A program made the translations under genes and the position numbers. A DNA stretch of 64,000 bases, taken from contig CAJNDS010000342.1 in NCBI GenBank assembly GCA_905221605.1, forward strand, positions 1 to 64,000. Reading direction: 5' to 3'. The notes beneath the pieces are model-generated. The model was not told the origin of the DNA, did no database searches, and saw nothing but the letters and a program-made list of their open reading frames with translations. The number at the start of each line of letters is the position of its first letter. Position 1 is the stretch's first letter. Shown here in pieces: positions 23,034-33,734 of this stretch. Origin of the DNA: Symbiodinium natans (taxonomy: Eukaryota; Sar; Dinophyceae; Suessiales; Symbiodiniaceae).

Positions 23034-25975
23034 TGTAGGGACGCAAAAGGCCCGGTAGCTACCCTCTTCCTAGGCGCCTGTGCCGAATAGTGTTTGGGAG
23101 GGGGGGGGGCTCTCTCGAGAAAACAAGGGCGGAGCAGAGAGGATGGCGGCCTGTGTGGTTGGTATTGGATCAGGAGCCGATGCAAGAACAGTTGCAGCCA
23201 GGCATGATTCAAGGAATGATGGAGAAGCCCTGCAAACAGAGACACCACAACCTATGACAATCGCACTATGCACCTTGCAGAAGCCCACCTAGACCGTCAG
23301 TTGTGGCATCAAAAGCGAGTACCCATACATAATAACATATAATAACCATCGTGTATTTCCCCCATCGAAGTACTACGTTCACACTGTGAGCACACGGGCG
23401 CCTGCTCCGTGGCCTGAATCAGGTCTGCCTCACTGCTGAAGGGATCCTCTCTGCGTCCACAGCCATGCATACAGCTGTATTTCGAAGGACTGCCAAGTCT
23501 ATGCCAGAATGTAGGCACCATTTGACTCGTACCAAGTTGTAAGTACCAGTAGCAGAACAAGCAGATGCTTCCTTTCTGTATCTTGCACACTCAACGCTGT
23601 CTTTTTTCGTGCTTGCGGTGCCTTGGGCAGCGGCCCTGCTCACAAACAGTCCGCGCTTCTGTCCAGGCATCTGACATGGCTACCCTCCCGTCCCGTCCTT
23701 CGCGAGGCTCGATGCCCCTGCGCAAGGACAGTGATGGACCTAGTACCATATGTGGGGGCACGCAGGCCTGGAGCAGTCTCTCCTAACCAAGGAGGTGGGA
23801 CGACTCAACTTGGCAGTCAAATTCATCCCCGCCAGGGCTCAGTCGTAACATGTCTTGTGCGTACCTTGCAAGCATTTAAATCAAAAATCAAAATGCTGAA
23901 TGTCGTAGCTTTGTTTGCTTCAAAATGCCCTCTCATCCTTCACGCGAGCCGAACACCTTGCTTGGCTACATCGCTCTTGTTCGGGGGTTTGGGGTGCTTC
24001 GGGCTGGCCAAAAAGGATCACCTTTCAGGGCTTTGAGCTTGTTCACAACATCTCCTGGCAGGGCTTTGGGTTTGCCACATCTCCCCATTCTAGGCTGAAG
24101 GCCACCCATCATTTCCTTTTTGGGCTTGCCACTCTTAGGGCGTCAGGCTTGCCACCCGACATCTGATTGTAGGCAGAAGCAGAATACGCGGCTTGCGTAA
24201 TGAAGAATCTGAGTCCCCGGTGACCTGAAGGGCTTGCCACTCCGCATCCCTTTCCTAGTGTCGCTTCAAGCTTTAGGGTGCCCTGCCAACATTCCCACCC
24301 CAACATCTCCGCTACGGGCGATGTTGACATCTCACGCCCCTGCGTTGTCTATGGACTGCACGTTGTCTATGGACTGCAACTTCACTAGGTTTGGGCATAG
24401 GTTTTGTTTGCCTGAGAGGTGTTCCAGGGAAGGTTTTCCGGTCTCACACGTGGAGCCTGGAGGCCCCGAGGAAGGAACAAGTCACAAGTCACAAGAAAGC
24501 AAAGTGACAACACAAGTTACAGCTTGTCAAAAGCAAAGTTACTAAGTTACACATGACAGGTTTCCGAAACTAGGGGTACCCTTCTTTGGGGGCTCTTAGT
24601 ATTTTGGGGGGCATATCAGGGACCCTATTTTGGGGAAATACCCATGTAATCTAGCTACCAAGACAAGGCAGCATCGCCTTCGGAGTCATCTTCACGATGA
24701 AGCAGGAAGCTGCAGTGGCTGTGGTTCCTGGCGTGTCAACCTCCCTCTCTGCATGTGGCACCCCCAGTACTGCGGACCCGAAGCAGTTGACCCTCACTAC
24801 GCAAAGGCCCTACTTCACGAAAGGTCATGAGGTCTCAATGTGGCTGTGGCCTTCGCGAAGTTGATTTGGGATTTGGAACCATCTACAGCCTCCTTGGCAG
24901 TCTTCCTTCAACGGTTCAATCAAGACCCAAAAAGGCTCGGCCCCCGAATTTGGAGAATCACGTGCTTGGCGGATTCCGGTGGTAAACCTCAGGGACCCCA
25001 AAGCCGTACAGCCCTTAACGTCCTAAACCCACTCAGACACCGGTGGAGCCCCCCCCTAAAACTAACTTCAAAATCCCCAGGCACCCCCACCTCTGGATGA
25101 GGCCATAAGCAAGGGAAAGAAGCCATAGGATGCTCCCAGGCCTCTGAGAAACTGAACTGGCAGTTTGAGACTGGGTTTGGGTGATTTCATGGAGCGTTTT
25201 GGGGCTTGAAGCCATTCGGGGGCTGTGTTTCATCAGCTGTTTTTTTGTTTCAGAGATTCTTTAACAGTTGCCCCCATAGACTTAGAACAGCCCAATCTCT
25301 GAGATGATGCTGCTGTGGTCTGCTGTCAGATCCTGAGGTGGCTGAAAATCACGCTCTCCTCTGATGCGTCTAGTTTGGGACTTCGGGCTGAGGGATTTTC
25401 AGGGCGGGTTGGCATCAATCTTCCAATCCAAGGCTGCCACTCCGGAAGCGCGATCGCCACGCGCAGACCTGGACTATCACGAGAGCACGAGAGCTTGGGT
25501 CATTCAAACTTTGAGGCCGGGGATGCTTGGGTCATGCAGTTCGGATCGTTCTCTCGCTCACACATGCAAGCTCACGACACCATGCTCCGCAGACTCAGAA
25601 GCATCGCCGGCGCCACATTTTTTGGCAAAGGCAGCTGCGAACCTGCCTGGCCTCGACAGGACGGGTGAATGCACGGCACATTCGCCCTGAGGTTCTAGCA
25701 CCTACCATGCCCGCACCACAAAGCACAAAGCTTTTGCCGGAGGCACAATAGGCCGCTGGTGAGCGCAGCGGCCTAAGACGAGTAAAACACGTTTGCATTC
25801 ACTGGCGTTGGGATACGTCTGTGTCAAGCTACCTCTCGTCTCGGAGCCGATACAAGGGTGCATACCGAGTGCTGTCAAATGGCCCCGACTTGGAAACTCC
25901 TGCAGCAATGTCTAAGCCCCAGGCAGCCAAACGCTGGAAGCGCGCGCGGCCTGGTCCATTTGTGTTTTAGCCCGA
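23034..25975. other. No gene recognised
   Basis: About 2.9 kb with only short open frames. A phrase ending gggcttgccac recurs loosely between 24,020 and 24,250, and a 17-bp direct duplication (cgttgtctatggactgc type) is at about 24,340-24,380. Presumed 3' flank of the cysteine-rich tandem array at its right end. Confidence 0.4.
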
Positions 25976-26503
25976 GCGGTCCGCACACGTGCCAAAGCTC
26001 CTGACCGAAGGTGACCGAAGGCTGCAGCACTCTTCGGCGGCGCATTTTTGGAGTCCACAAACCCATCCGCCCTCCGTTCCCAGTGATAGAACGTTGCTCT
26101 GCCACTCGCGCTTTACAAAACGTGTAACAGTGCAGCATCACGCGCTTGCTGTTCGGAAGGCTCCCGACCAGGTGACCAGCTAGGACAGCTAGGTCATTAG
26201 GCAGTGGGGTGGTTAGGAATGCGCTTTGGACAGGCAGGGGGCATTTGCGGCTGCCAAGCGCATCAGACCAAAACTTGCAAACTATACACCATCGAAATAA
26301 TTTCATTTGAAACTGTGCGGTGTGCCGCGGAAGCAAGACCGCCTTAGCTTTACACTTTACACTGAGCTTTACGCCCAAGCACTGATGAAGCCACGCTGAA
26401 TTCCTCACTTTGACGCATGCCGGCATGCATCCCTGTATGGCAGGTTACGCAACTCCGAGAGGGTATCACGAAGTTGCCGGTCACCAAGAAAAAGGAGCGG
26501 GCC

Positions 26504-27196
26504 TCATGGTAAAATGGGTGCCGTTTGGCTCTCCACTGGGGCTGAGTTCATCGAGCTGTAACTCACCGAGCAGCCCCCACAGTGGCCGCTAATGCATACT
26601 GCGCACTCAAAGCTCGCAACAGATCTCCTGCAAGACTCAAAGCAGTGCTGGTTGCCGCAGCTCGAGCATCCTCCGTAGCAGGAGTTGATGGAACACCGCG
26701 CATAGCAGCCGGAGGGATCTGGATGGCTGTAGCAGGGGCTGCCACAACCATGCAGCAGGGAACCTCCTGTAGCACAGGTTCCTGCCTGCCTTGCAAGGAA
26801 GCTCACGGGTCCATCTGCCTCCTCGCCTGTGGCACCAAGGAAGAGCTTGGTGAAGTCCGGCCCAGCATCCACCAGCGAATGGGAGTCGAAGTTGAGTGCC
26901 TTGCTGCAGTCAGAGCACTTCGAGTCCAGGCACGCCAAGCAGAAGTCCGAGGAGTTGCCTGAACTGCACTCCTTTGCACAGAATCGTCGGCCGCAGTCGA
27001 CTTGTGTGCCCAGGCAGGAGGCACAGGTAGATGGCACCTTCAAGCCGAGCAGGCAGTCGGACACACACGCGGCCTTGGAGTCCTTCTCTGAACATTGCTG
27101 GGCGCACGTGTGCAAGTTGTTTTGGTTGTCGGAGAGGCAGCTGCCCTCTGCCACGGCCAGAGACATGACCACTACCAAGATTCGACCGAGCATCAT
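26504..27196 (-). CDS. Secreted 28-cysteine repeat protein, copy 1
   Basis: Single uninterrupted 230-codon frame. Residues 1-18 form a hydrophobic signal peptide (LVVVMSLAVAEGS region), so the product probably enters the secretory path. The mature part contains 28 cysteines in two 14-Cys modules (about residues 19-96 and 131-211) joined by a Cys-free linker (about 97-130). Spacing is C-x10-C-x3-C-x8-C-x3-C-x9-C-x2-C-x6-C-x4-C-x3-C-x8-C-x2-C-x4-C-x2-C in module 1. Module 2 keeps the same ends, with x4-x3-x2 replacing x9-x2-x6 in the middle. The C-terminal tail is Ser/Pro rich and Cys free. No known family is recognised and no function is assigned; an extracellular disulfide-rich protein is inferred. 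No intron is seen. Protein sequence equals copy 3. Confidence 0.85.
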   Translation of the reverse strand: MMLGRILVVVMSLAVAEGSCLSDNQNNLHTCAQQCSEKDSKAACVSDCLLGLKVPSTCASCLGTQVDCGRRFCAKECSSGNSSDFCLACLDSKCSDCSKALNFDSHSLVDAGPDFTKLFLGATGEEADGPVSFLARQAGTCATGGSLLHGCGSPCYSHPDPSGCYARCSINSCYGGCSSCGNQHCFESCRRSVASFECAVCISGHCGGCSVSYSSMNSAPVESQTAPILP

Positions 27197-27812
27197 GGCG
27201 CCGGTGGGAAGCTAACGGTTCACCGCTATGCCGCTATACGAGCCTGGATATAGCTCTTGCACGACGCGCACCATGCCAGCATGAGCAGTCCGCACACATG
27301 CCAAAGCTCATGACCGAAGGTGACCGAGGGCTGCAGCACTCTTCGGCAGCGCATTTTTGGAGTCCACAAACCCATCCGCCCTCCGTTCCCAGTGATAGAA
27401 CGTTGCTCTGCCACTCGCGCTTTACAAAACGTGTAACAGTGCAGCATCACGCGCTTGCTGTTCGGAAGGCTCCCGACCAGGTGACCAGCTAGGACAGCTA
27501 GGTCACTAGGCAGTGGGGTGGTTAGGAATGCGCTTTGGACAGGCAGGGGGCATTTGCGGCTGCCAAGCGCATCAGACCAAAACTTGCAAACTATACACCA
27601 TCGAAATAATTTCATTTGAAACTGTGCGGTGTGCCGCGGAAGCAAGACCGCCTTAGCTTTACACTTTACACTGAGCTTTACGCCCAAGCACTGATGAAGC
27701 CACGCTGAATTCCTCACTTTGACGCATGCCGGCATGCATCCCTGTATGGCAGGTTACGCAACTCCGAGAGGGTATCACGAAGTTGCCGGTCACCAAGAAA
27801 AAGGAGCGGGCC

Positions 27813-28505
27813 TCATGGTAAAATGGGTGCCGTTTGGCTCTCCACTGGGGCTGAGTTCATCGAGCTGTAACTCACCGAGCAGCCCCCACAGTGGCCGCTA
27901 ATGCATACTGCGCACTCAAAGCTCGCAACAGATCTCCTGCAAGACTCAAAGCAGTGCTGGTTGCCGCAGCTCGAGCATCCTCCGTAGCAGGAGTTGATGG
28001 AACACCGCGCATAGCAGCCGGAGGGATCTGGATGGCTGTAGCAGGGGCTGCCACAACCATGCAGCAGGGAACCTCCTGTAGCACAGGTTCCTGCCTGCCT
28101 TGCAAGGAAGCTCACGGGTCCATCTGCCTCCTCGCCTGTGGCACCAAGGAAGAGCTTGGTGAAGTCCGGTCCAGCATCCACCAGCGAATGGGAGTCGAAG
28201 TTGAGTGCCTTGCTGCAGTCGGAGCACTTCGAGTCCAGGCACGCCAAGCAGAAGTCCGAGGAGTTGCCTGAACTGCACTCCTTTGCACAGAATCGTCGGC
28301 CGCAGTCGACTTGTGTGCCCAGGCAGGAGGCACAGGTAGATGGCACCTTCAAGCCGAGCAGGCAGTCGGACACACACGCGGCCTTGGAGTCCTTCTCTGA
28401 ACATTGCTGGGCGCACGTGTGCAAGTTGTTTAGGTTGTCGGAGAGGCAGCTGCCCTCTGCCACGGCCAGAGACATGACCACTACCAAGATTCGACCGAGC
28501 ATCAT
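27813..28505 (-). CDS. Secreted 28-cysteine repeat protein, copy 2
   Basis: Same 230-codon gene as at 26,504-27,196. The only amino-acid change seen is Q to L shortly after the first cysteine (DNQNN becomes DNLNN, from ttttgg to tttagg on plus near 28,432). Other differences are silent or in spacer. Signal peptide and both 14-Cys modules are intact, so this copy looks functional. Confidence 0.85.
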   Translation of the reverse strand: MMLGRILVVVMSLAVAEGSCLSDNLNNLHTCAQQCSEKDSKAACVSDCLLGLKVPSTCASCLGTQVDCGRRFCAKECSSGNSSDFCLACLDSKCSDCSKALNFDSHSLVDAGPDFTKLFLGATGEEADGPVSFLARQAGTCATGGSLLHGCGSPCYSHPDPSGCYARCSINSCYGGCSSCGNQHCFESCRRSVASFECAVCISGHCGGCSVSYSSMNSAPVESQTAPILP

Positions 28506-29122
28506 GGCGCCGGTGGGAAGCTAACGGTTCACCGCTATGCCGCTATACGAGCCTGGATATAGCTCTTGCACGACGCGCACCATGCCAGCATGAGCAGTCC
28601 GCACACATGCCAAAGCTCATGACCGAAGGTGACCGAAGGCTGCAGCACTCTTCGGCGGCGCATTTTTGGAGTCCACAAACCCATCCGCCCTCCGTTCCCA
28701 GTGATAGAACGTTGCTCTGCCACTCGCGCTTTACAAAACGTGTAACAGTGCAGCATCACGCGCTTGCTGTTCGGAAGGCTCCCGACCAGGTGACCAGCTA
28801 GGACAGCTAGGTCACTAGGCAGTGGGGTGGTTAGGAATGCGCTTTGGACAGGCAGGGGGCATTTGCGGCTGCCAAGCGCATCAGACCAAAACTTGCAAAA
28901 CTATACACCATCGAAATAATTTCATTTGAAACTGTGCGGTGTGTCGCGGAAGCAAGACCGCCTTAGCTTTACACTTTACACTGAGCTTTACGCCCAAGCA
29001 CTGATGAAGCCACGCTGAATTCCTCACTTTGACGCATGCCGGCATGCATCCCTGTATGGCAGGTTACGCAACTCCGAGAGGGTATCACGAAGTTGCCGGT
29101 CACCAAGAAAAAGGAGCGGGCC

Positions 29123-29815
29123 TCATGGTAAAATGGGTGCCGTTTGGCTCTCCACTGGGGCTGAGTTCATCGAGCTGTAACTCACCGAGCAGCCCCCACA
29201 GTGGCCGCTAATGCATACTGCGCACTCAAAGCTCGCAACAGATCTCCTGCAAGACTCAAAGCAGTGCTGGTTGCCGCAGCTCGAGCATCCTCCGTAGCAG
29301 GAGTTGATGGAACACCGCGCATAGCAGCCGGAGGGATCTGGATGGCTGTAGCAGGGGCTGCCACAACCATGCAGCAAGGAACCTCCTGTAGCACAGGTTC
29401 CTGCCTGCCTTGCAAGGAAGCTCACGGGTCCATCTGCCTCCTCGCCTGTGGCACCAAGGAAGAGCTTGGTGAAGTCCGGCCCAGCATCCACCAGCGAATG
29501 GGAGTCGAAGTTGAGTGCCTTGCTGCAGTCGGAGCACTTCGAGTCCAGGCACGCCAAGCAGAAGTCCGAGGAGTTGCCTGAACTGCACTCCTTTGCACAG
29601 AATCGTCGGCCGCAGTCGACTTGTGTGCCCAGGCAGGAGGCACAGGTAGATGGCACCTTCAAGCCGAGCAGGCAGTCGGACACACACGCGGCCTTGGAGT
29701 CCTTCTCTGAACATTGCTGGGCGCACGTGTGCAAGTTGTTTTGGTTGTCGGAGAGGCAGCTGCCCTCTGCCACGGCCAGAGACATGACCACTACCAAGAT
29801 TCGACCGAGCATCAT
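29123..29815 (-). CDS. Secreted 28-cysteine repeat protein, copy 3
   Basis: Third intact copy, protein identical to copy 1. It is the most upstream copy in the direction of transcription. Its upstream flank diverges from the others about 60 bp before the ATG, at 29,874, so if each unit carried its own promoter most of it would have to sit in the preceding spacer; co-transcription of the array with trans-splicing, as known in dinoflagellates, is another possibility. Confidence 0.85.
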   Translation of the reverse strand: MMLGRILVVVMSLAVAEGSCLSDNQNNLHTCAQQCSEKDSKAACVSDCLLGLKVPSTCASCLGTQVDCGRRFCAKECSSGNSSDFCLACLDSKCSDCSKALNFDSHSLVDAGPDFTKLFLGATGEEADGPVSFLARQAGTCATGGSLLHGCGSPCYSHPDPSGCYARCSINSCYGGCSSCGNQHCFESCRRSVASFECAVCISGHCGGCSVSYSSMNSAPVESQTAPILP

Positions 29816-29874
29816 GGCGCCAGTGGGAAGCTAACGGTTCACCGCTATGCTGCTGTACGAGCCTGGATACAGCT

Positions 29875-32800
29875 GCAAGGGGCTTGCGGGCTAATTGGCA
29901 ACAGCGTGCGGCGGTATGTGACGCCAACATGTACCAAAGTGCCTCACCAGCCACTCAGGGACCTCCATGTGTCAGCACACAAGCGACTCAGGCAGGCACG
30001 CTTCAGTCGAAATGTAGCCGGCCCGAGGAGGCTGTAGAGCTGCGTGTAGAACCTCTAGTTGCAGCCTCTTCCTGTGACATGCTACAATTCACTGAGTCAG
30101 AGCTTCTGCAGTGAAGTTCGGTCTCCCAGCCGGGGGCCAGGCTCACCACAAGACGCAGACAGAGTCTCAGGGTCCCCAAGACCATATCGTGTAAGCCTGG
30201 CAAGCACGTGTCTCTCCGACATCTTTGCATTGCTCCATCAACTTCTGCGCCCTTCGTCCGATAACTTCCAACGCATTCTCTTGACAGCAGCAAACCAAGC
30301 TTGGAGTCTTGGTGGGTCTTGGTGATTCGATCAGGTTCTTTCGTGATATGGTATGGTGTTAAGCTAAGGGTGCCTCGCAGACCTACTATCGCCATTGCAG
30401 AGTGGGTCGCTCGAGGATCACCCGAGGCAGGCGTTGCGATCTGAGTCCCCGACAGCAAGAGAAGGCCGCTCAAGGCCAGCACGGAAAGCTCAAGTGAGCC
30501 TGCTCTATCGCTTGGCTCCCAACATCCACTCCTAACCACCAGTCACTTGCGTAGTCCTCTACATTGAGGCTTTTTGGGCGGGTTCCTTCAAAGGGTCCCG
30601 TACTGTATAGACCGAAAAAAGGGACCCCAATCAATTTAGAGAACAATATACTATGACGTAGGGAGGTGCATGCTTCCATCAAGGTCTGGCATGCCAGGCA
30701 CCTGGCCTGCGTGAAAAGCGCGCAGGTAGAAGTCGGACAACAACAGCGGCCGACCTGTTTCCCAGTGGTACGGCAGATAATTCCAAGAAGCTGCCCCACA
30801 CACCGCTGCATTCTGGCTGACGACTCTCTGAGTCTGAGGCCCATATGTGGAATCACTTGAGTGGGCAAGAGCTGAAGCCTTCCGCAGGAGGCTTCCCCTG
30901 AAAGCCCTCTTGCATCACACAAGCACCGCCTCCTAACGCCACAGAATGCCCTGCAGCGTATCTCAGTGCTGAGGCTTCAGCAAGGGGCTACAGTGGACAA
31001 GGGGCACGCGGAGTCCCAGCCTCGCAAGATGGACCGCAGCAAACAGTCGAGTTTTTCTGTTGCCTTTGTGAGCGATTCGGAGGGTCTCCCATAACATCGC
31101 CGAGTCTTGGCTTCGGGCAGTCTCAACCAGGCCTCTTGAAAAAGCTTCTTGTACTCCCGGCGGTAGTGTCCAAGAGGCCTGTTGTAGGCTCAGCAAAGCA
31201 GCCATGGCGAAGAGATGCCAACATGAAAACCCTACTACCCCCATACCGCCCGACCCGAGTGTGTCCACAACGGCGAATTGCTCGGACACCCTCTGTGCCC
31301 TTCCTCTACTTTTCGCACACCGACTCGGCTGTGATGTTAGACAACTTGGCCGTCCCGGGCGAGTGCCTGCTTGTGGCCAATAAAAGCTCTCCGTGCACTT
31401 CAACCTCGCCATCCTGTGGGAGGCTAAACCGATGGGGACTTTAACAAGATTGGGGTTGCCGAAATTAGGGGTTCTTCAGCAGCAACCATGATTTCGATCA
31501 GTTGCAACGAAGTCCCCAAGCCCCCGAAACCCCACCAGAAAGCTAGTTCCCCCCAGCATCGGCTTGACAAGGATCCAATTCCTTTCGGCCTTGGGGCTTG
31601 GCTTTTTTTGGGTCCACTCTCGCGCGGGCCCAGAGAGGGCCCCAAGATGCCTTTGCTTACGGAACATGCCTGAGTTCACAATGTCGACCCATGTGGTCTT
31701 TTTTGGGGGGGGCAATTGCCTATCTTAAGGGGCCTCATACATAAAGTAACCCAAAAACCATTCCCTCACTAGGTGGCCTTGGGCTCCCGGTTTCGGCGCC
31801 TGGGCTTTCACGGGATCCGGCTCCGGCGCCTGACCCGCGGAGCTGGGGCTTGCTGTGTTTTGATAAGGGCTGCTTGATGTGGCTAAGGATCTTGGGTAGA
31901 AATAAACTGGGGCTCAGGGTATTCGGTGCAGCAGCTCAACATCAGAAGCGTTCTGCGCATCCCGGGGTCTGCTGGTCCCCTTTGCCTCTTTCAGCAGGGC
32001 GAGCAGCCTCTCAAAGAGCTCATCGGCAGTGCGGCCTCTGCAGACCCATTTCATGATTTAAGCTGATCCCCTCATATTCAACCCTCCCGCCTAATATGAA
32101 ATACTCCCCACATGCTGTGTATGATGTACTGTACTGAGAGAAGCTTTATTTCAACAGGGTGAGCGGATATGCTTGAGCAAGTCCGGAAGGGTCCACACTT
32201 CCCACAGGTGCCTTTCTGGAAAGCGGCCTCCGCCTCAAGTGCGGGCTGGAGCAGCGTTCGCTTGCACTGCGCCGGGGAGATTGGAAGCATCAGCTCAGCC
32301 AGCCATTCAGCAAGGCCATTTCAGCAGGCCTACGTGGCGAGCCTGCCCTGCGCCCCCGAAAAAACAACCTTCAAAGAGCCCTCGGGCCCTGAGGCCGGCA
32401 CGAAGGGCCCGTGCAGCCGCTTGCGTTTCCTGGCCGGCTCCTCAACGACAAGGCGGAGGTCCAAAGGTCTTCAGGAGGAGAGGGCGTGTGACAGCTCTCA
32501 AAGGTCTCAACAACAACGTCAATGATAGATGCCTCCTCCTTGTCCACCATGGTTGTCTCTTCTGGCACCTGCTAGAACCATCCCGTGACTGGTCCAGCAT
32601 TTCTTCACGCACGATACCCATTGAGTACGCAGGCAGCCTTGCCACTGGGTTCGAGGCTGACTTTGCCCGCCTGTGAGACTCGGGCAAGCACATGTGCATG
32701 TGTGTGTGTGTCCGCACTCGGGCAGGGCTGAATCTAACCGGCCTGCTCTGCGCAACTGCGCAAGTGGCTCAAGATGTAGTGCCTAAGACAAGTCGACGCC

Positions 32801-33329
32801 TAGTGTAGAAGCCTACCTCACACTAACTCCTGAACTTAGACACCTTCCAGACTACAACCAGCTTGTGGCAGAGGTGTGCCGATGTCTCAAGACCCAGCCC
32901 ACATCCACCAGACAAGCGCTGAGACCATGGCCGGAAGTCCACATATTCCCGCGCGTATTCTGACATCAGGCAGTCTGCCTTACACGATGTTCGGCGCATC
33001 ATCAAACCCTCCGCAGCTGGCCGCTTTTGAGTGGCAGAGCCGCTGAACCGAAAGTCACCGAACCTCACCGAACCTCCAACATGAGCAAAGCAGACGCCCT
33101 GGGCCCTTGGCAACTTGGGCATTCCACCTAGCAGAAAACATCACGAAAATTATACAAAGCTCAAGATCAGTGGGTAACGGAAGGCGGGAGCTTGAAGTGT
33201 AGACATGTCAGGAACAAAGAGGACCGAATTCGAATGAAATCGCCTCGGCGCCAGAAGCAGTTCGGTAAGCAGCGTCTGGATCTGATGCTCCGGCCGGGCA
33301 AGCCTGGAGCACAGAGAATTCCGCCCCAC
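29875..33329. other. No gene recognised with confidence
   Basis: About 3.4 kb. Weak minus-strand candidates: 30,539-30,003 (178 codons, with hydrophobic LELSVLALSGLLLLSG) and short stretches in 32,680-32,370 that read like exons (VREEMLDQS, then KEEASIIDVVVETFES). Neither has a family motif. A GTGTGTGTGT patch lies at about 32,700. Confidence 0.35.
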
Positions 33330-33395
33330 CCCAACTAAGTTAACTGAGGCAAAATATGATGACCCCAACTAAGTTAACTGAGGCAAAATATGATG
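33330..33395 (+). repeat. 33-bp tandem duplication
   Basis: ccccaactaagttaactgag followed by gcaaaatatgatga occurs twice back to back (starting about 33,330 and 33,363). Confidence 0.85.
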
Positions 33396-33416
33396 ATGCA
33401 ATAATGCAAACATAAA

Positions 33417-33725
33417 AGCATATATATATATATATTGGTGAAATGTATGGTAATTTCGAAATATAAAAGATAGTAGTATAGTAATCTAGTAATATAGCAA
33501 TATAGGAATATCGTAAGATACAAAAAAGACCATATAGTAATACAGTTATAAGGCAATATAGCAATCTAGGAATATAGGCATATAGGAATATCATCATATA
33601 GCTATGTAGCAATATAGTAATGTAGCAATATATCGTCATACAGCAACAACAATAATGTATCAATATAGCCATATAGCCATATAGCAATATAGCAATATAG
33701 CAATAAAGCAATATAGCAATACTGT
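33417..33725 (+). repeat. AT-rich TATAGCAA/TATAGTAA minisatellite
   Basis: Degenerate period-8 units (atatagcaatatagcaat and variants) over 300 bp, preceded by a TA run. It extends the open frame of the neighbouring gene with Ile/Leu/Tyr-rich text that is unlikely to be real protein. Confidence 0.85.
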
Positions 33726-33734
33726 CAAGGCAAA

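Larger units (their letters stand above)
25976..29874 (-). repeat. Tandem gene array, three units of 1309-1310 bp
   Basis: Three near-identical head-to-tail units each carry one 230-codon gene plus about 600 bp of spacer. Spacing between equivalent points is 1309 bp (unit 1 to 2) and 1310 bp (unit 2 to 3); the extra base is one A in a CAAAAC/CAAAC difference at about 28,899. Left-edge homology begins near 25,978, and right-edge homology ends near 29,874 (agctgcaagg versus agctcttgcac). Only scattered single-base differences are seen, so the copies are recent or homogenised. Tandem arrays of identical genes are common in dinoflagellate genomes. Confidence 0.93.

Noticed and set aside
25875-26426. 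183-codon minus frame downstream of Cys-rich copy 1 (170 codons in unit 2)
   Set aside because: Broken by one base in unit 3 while the real gene is intact; no motif.
26829-27215. 128-codon plus frame repeated in all three units
   Set aside because: Antisense of the Cys-rich gene; conservation is explained by the unit being copied.
32763-32775. GTGGCTCAAGATG resembling the 3' end of the dinoflagellate spliced leader followed by ATG
   Set aside because: Only about nine bases match and the upstream part (CCGTAGCCATTTT) is absent; expected by chance in 64 kb.
33374-33730. Hydrophobic Ile/Leu/Tyr-rich C terminus looking like membrane helices
   Set aside because: Encoded by the TATAGCAA minisatellite; periodic and low complexity.
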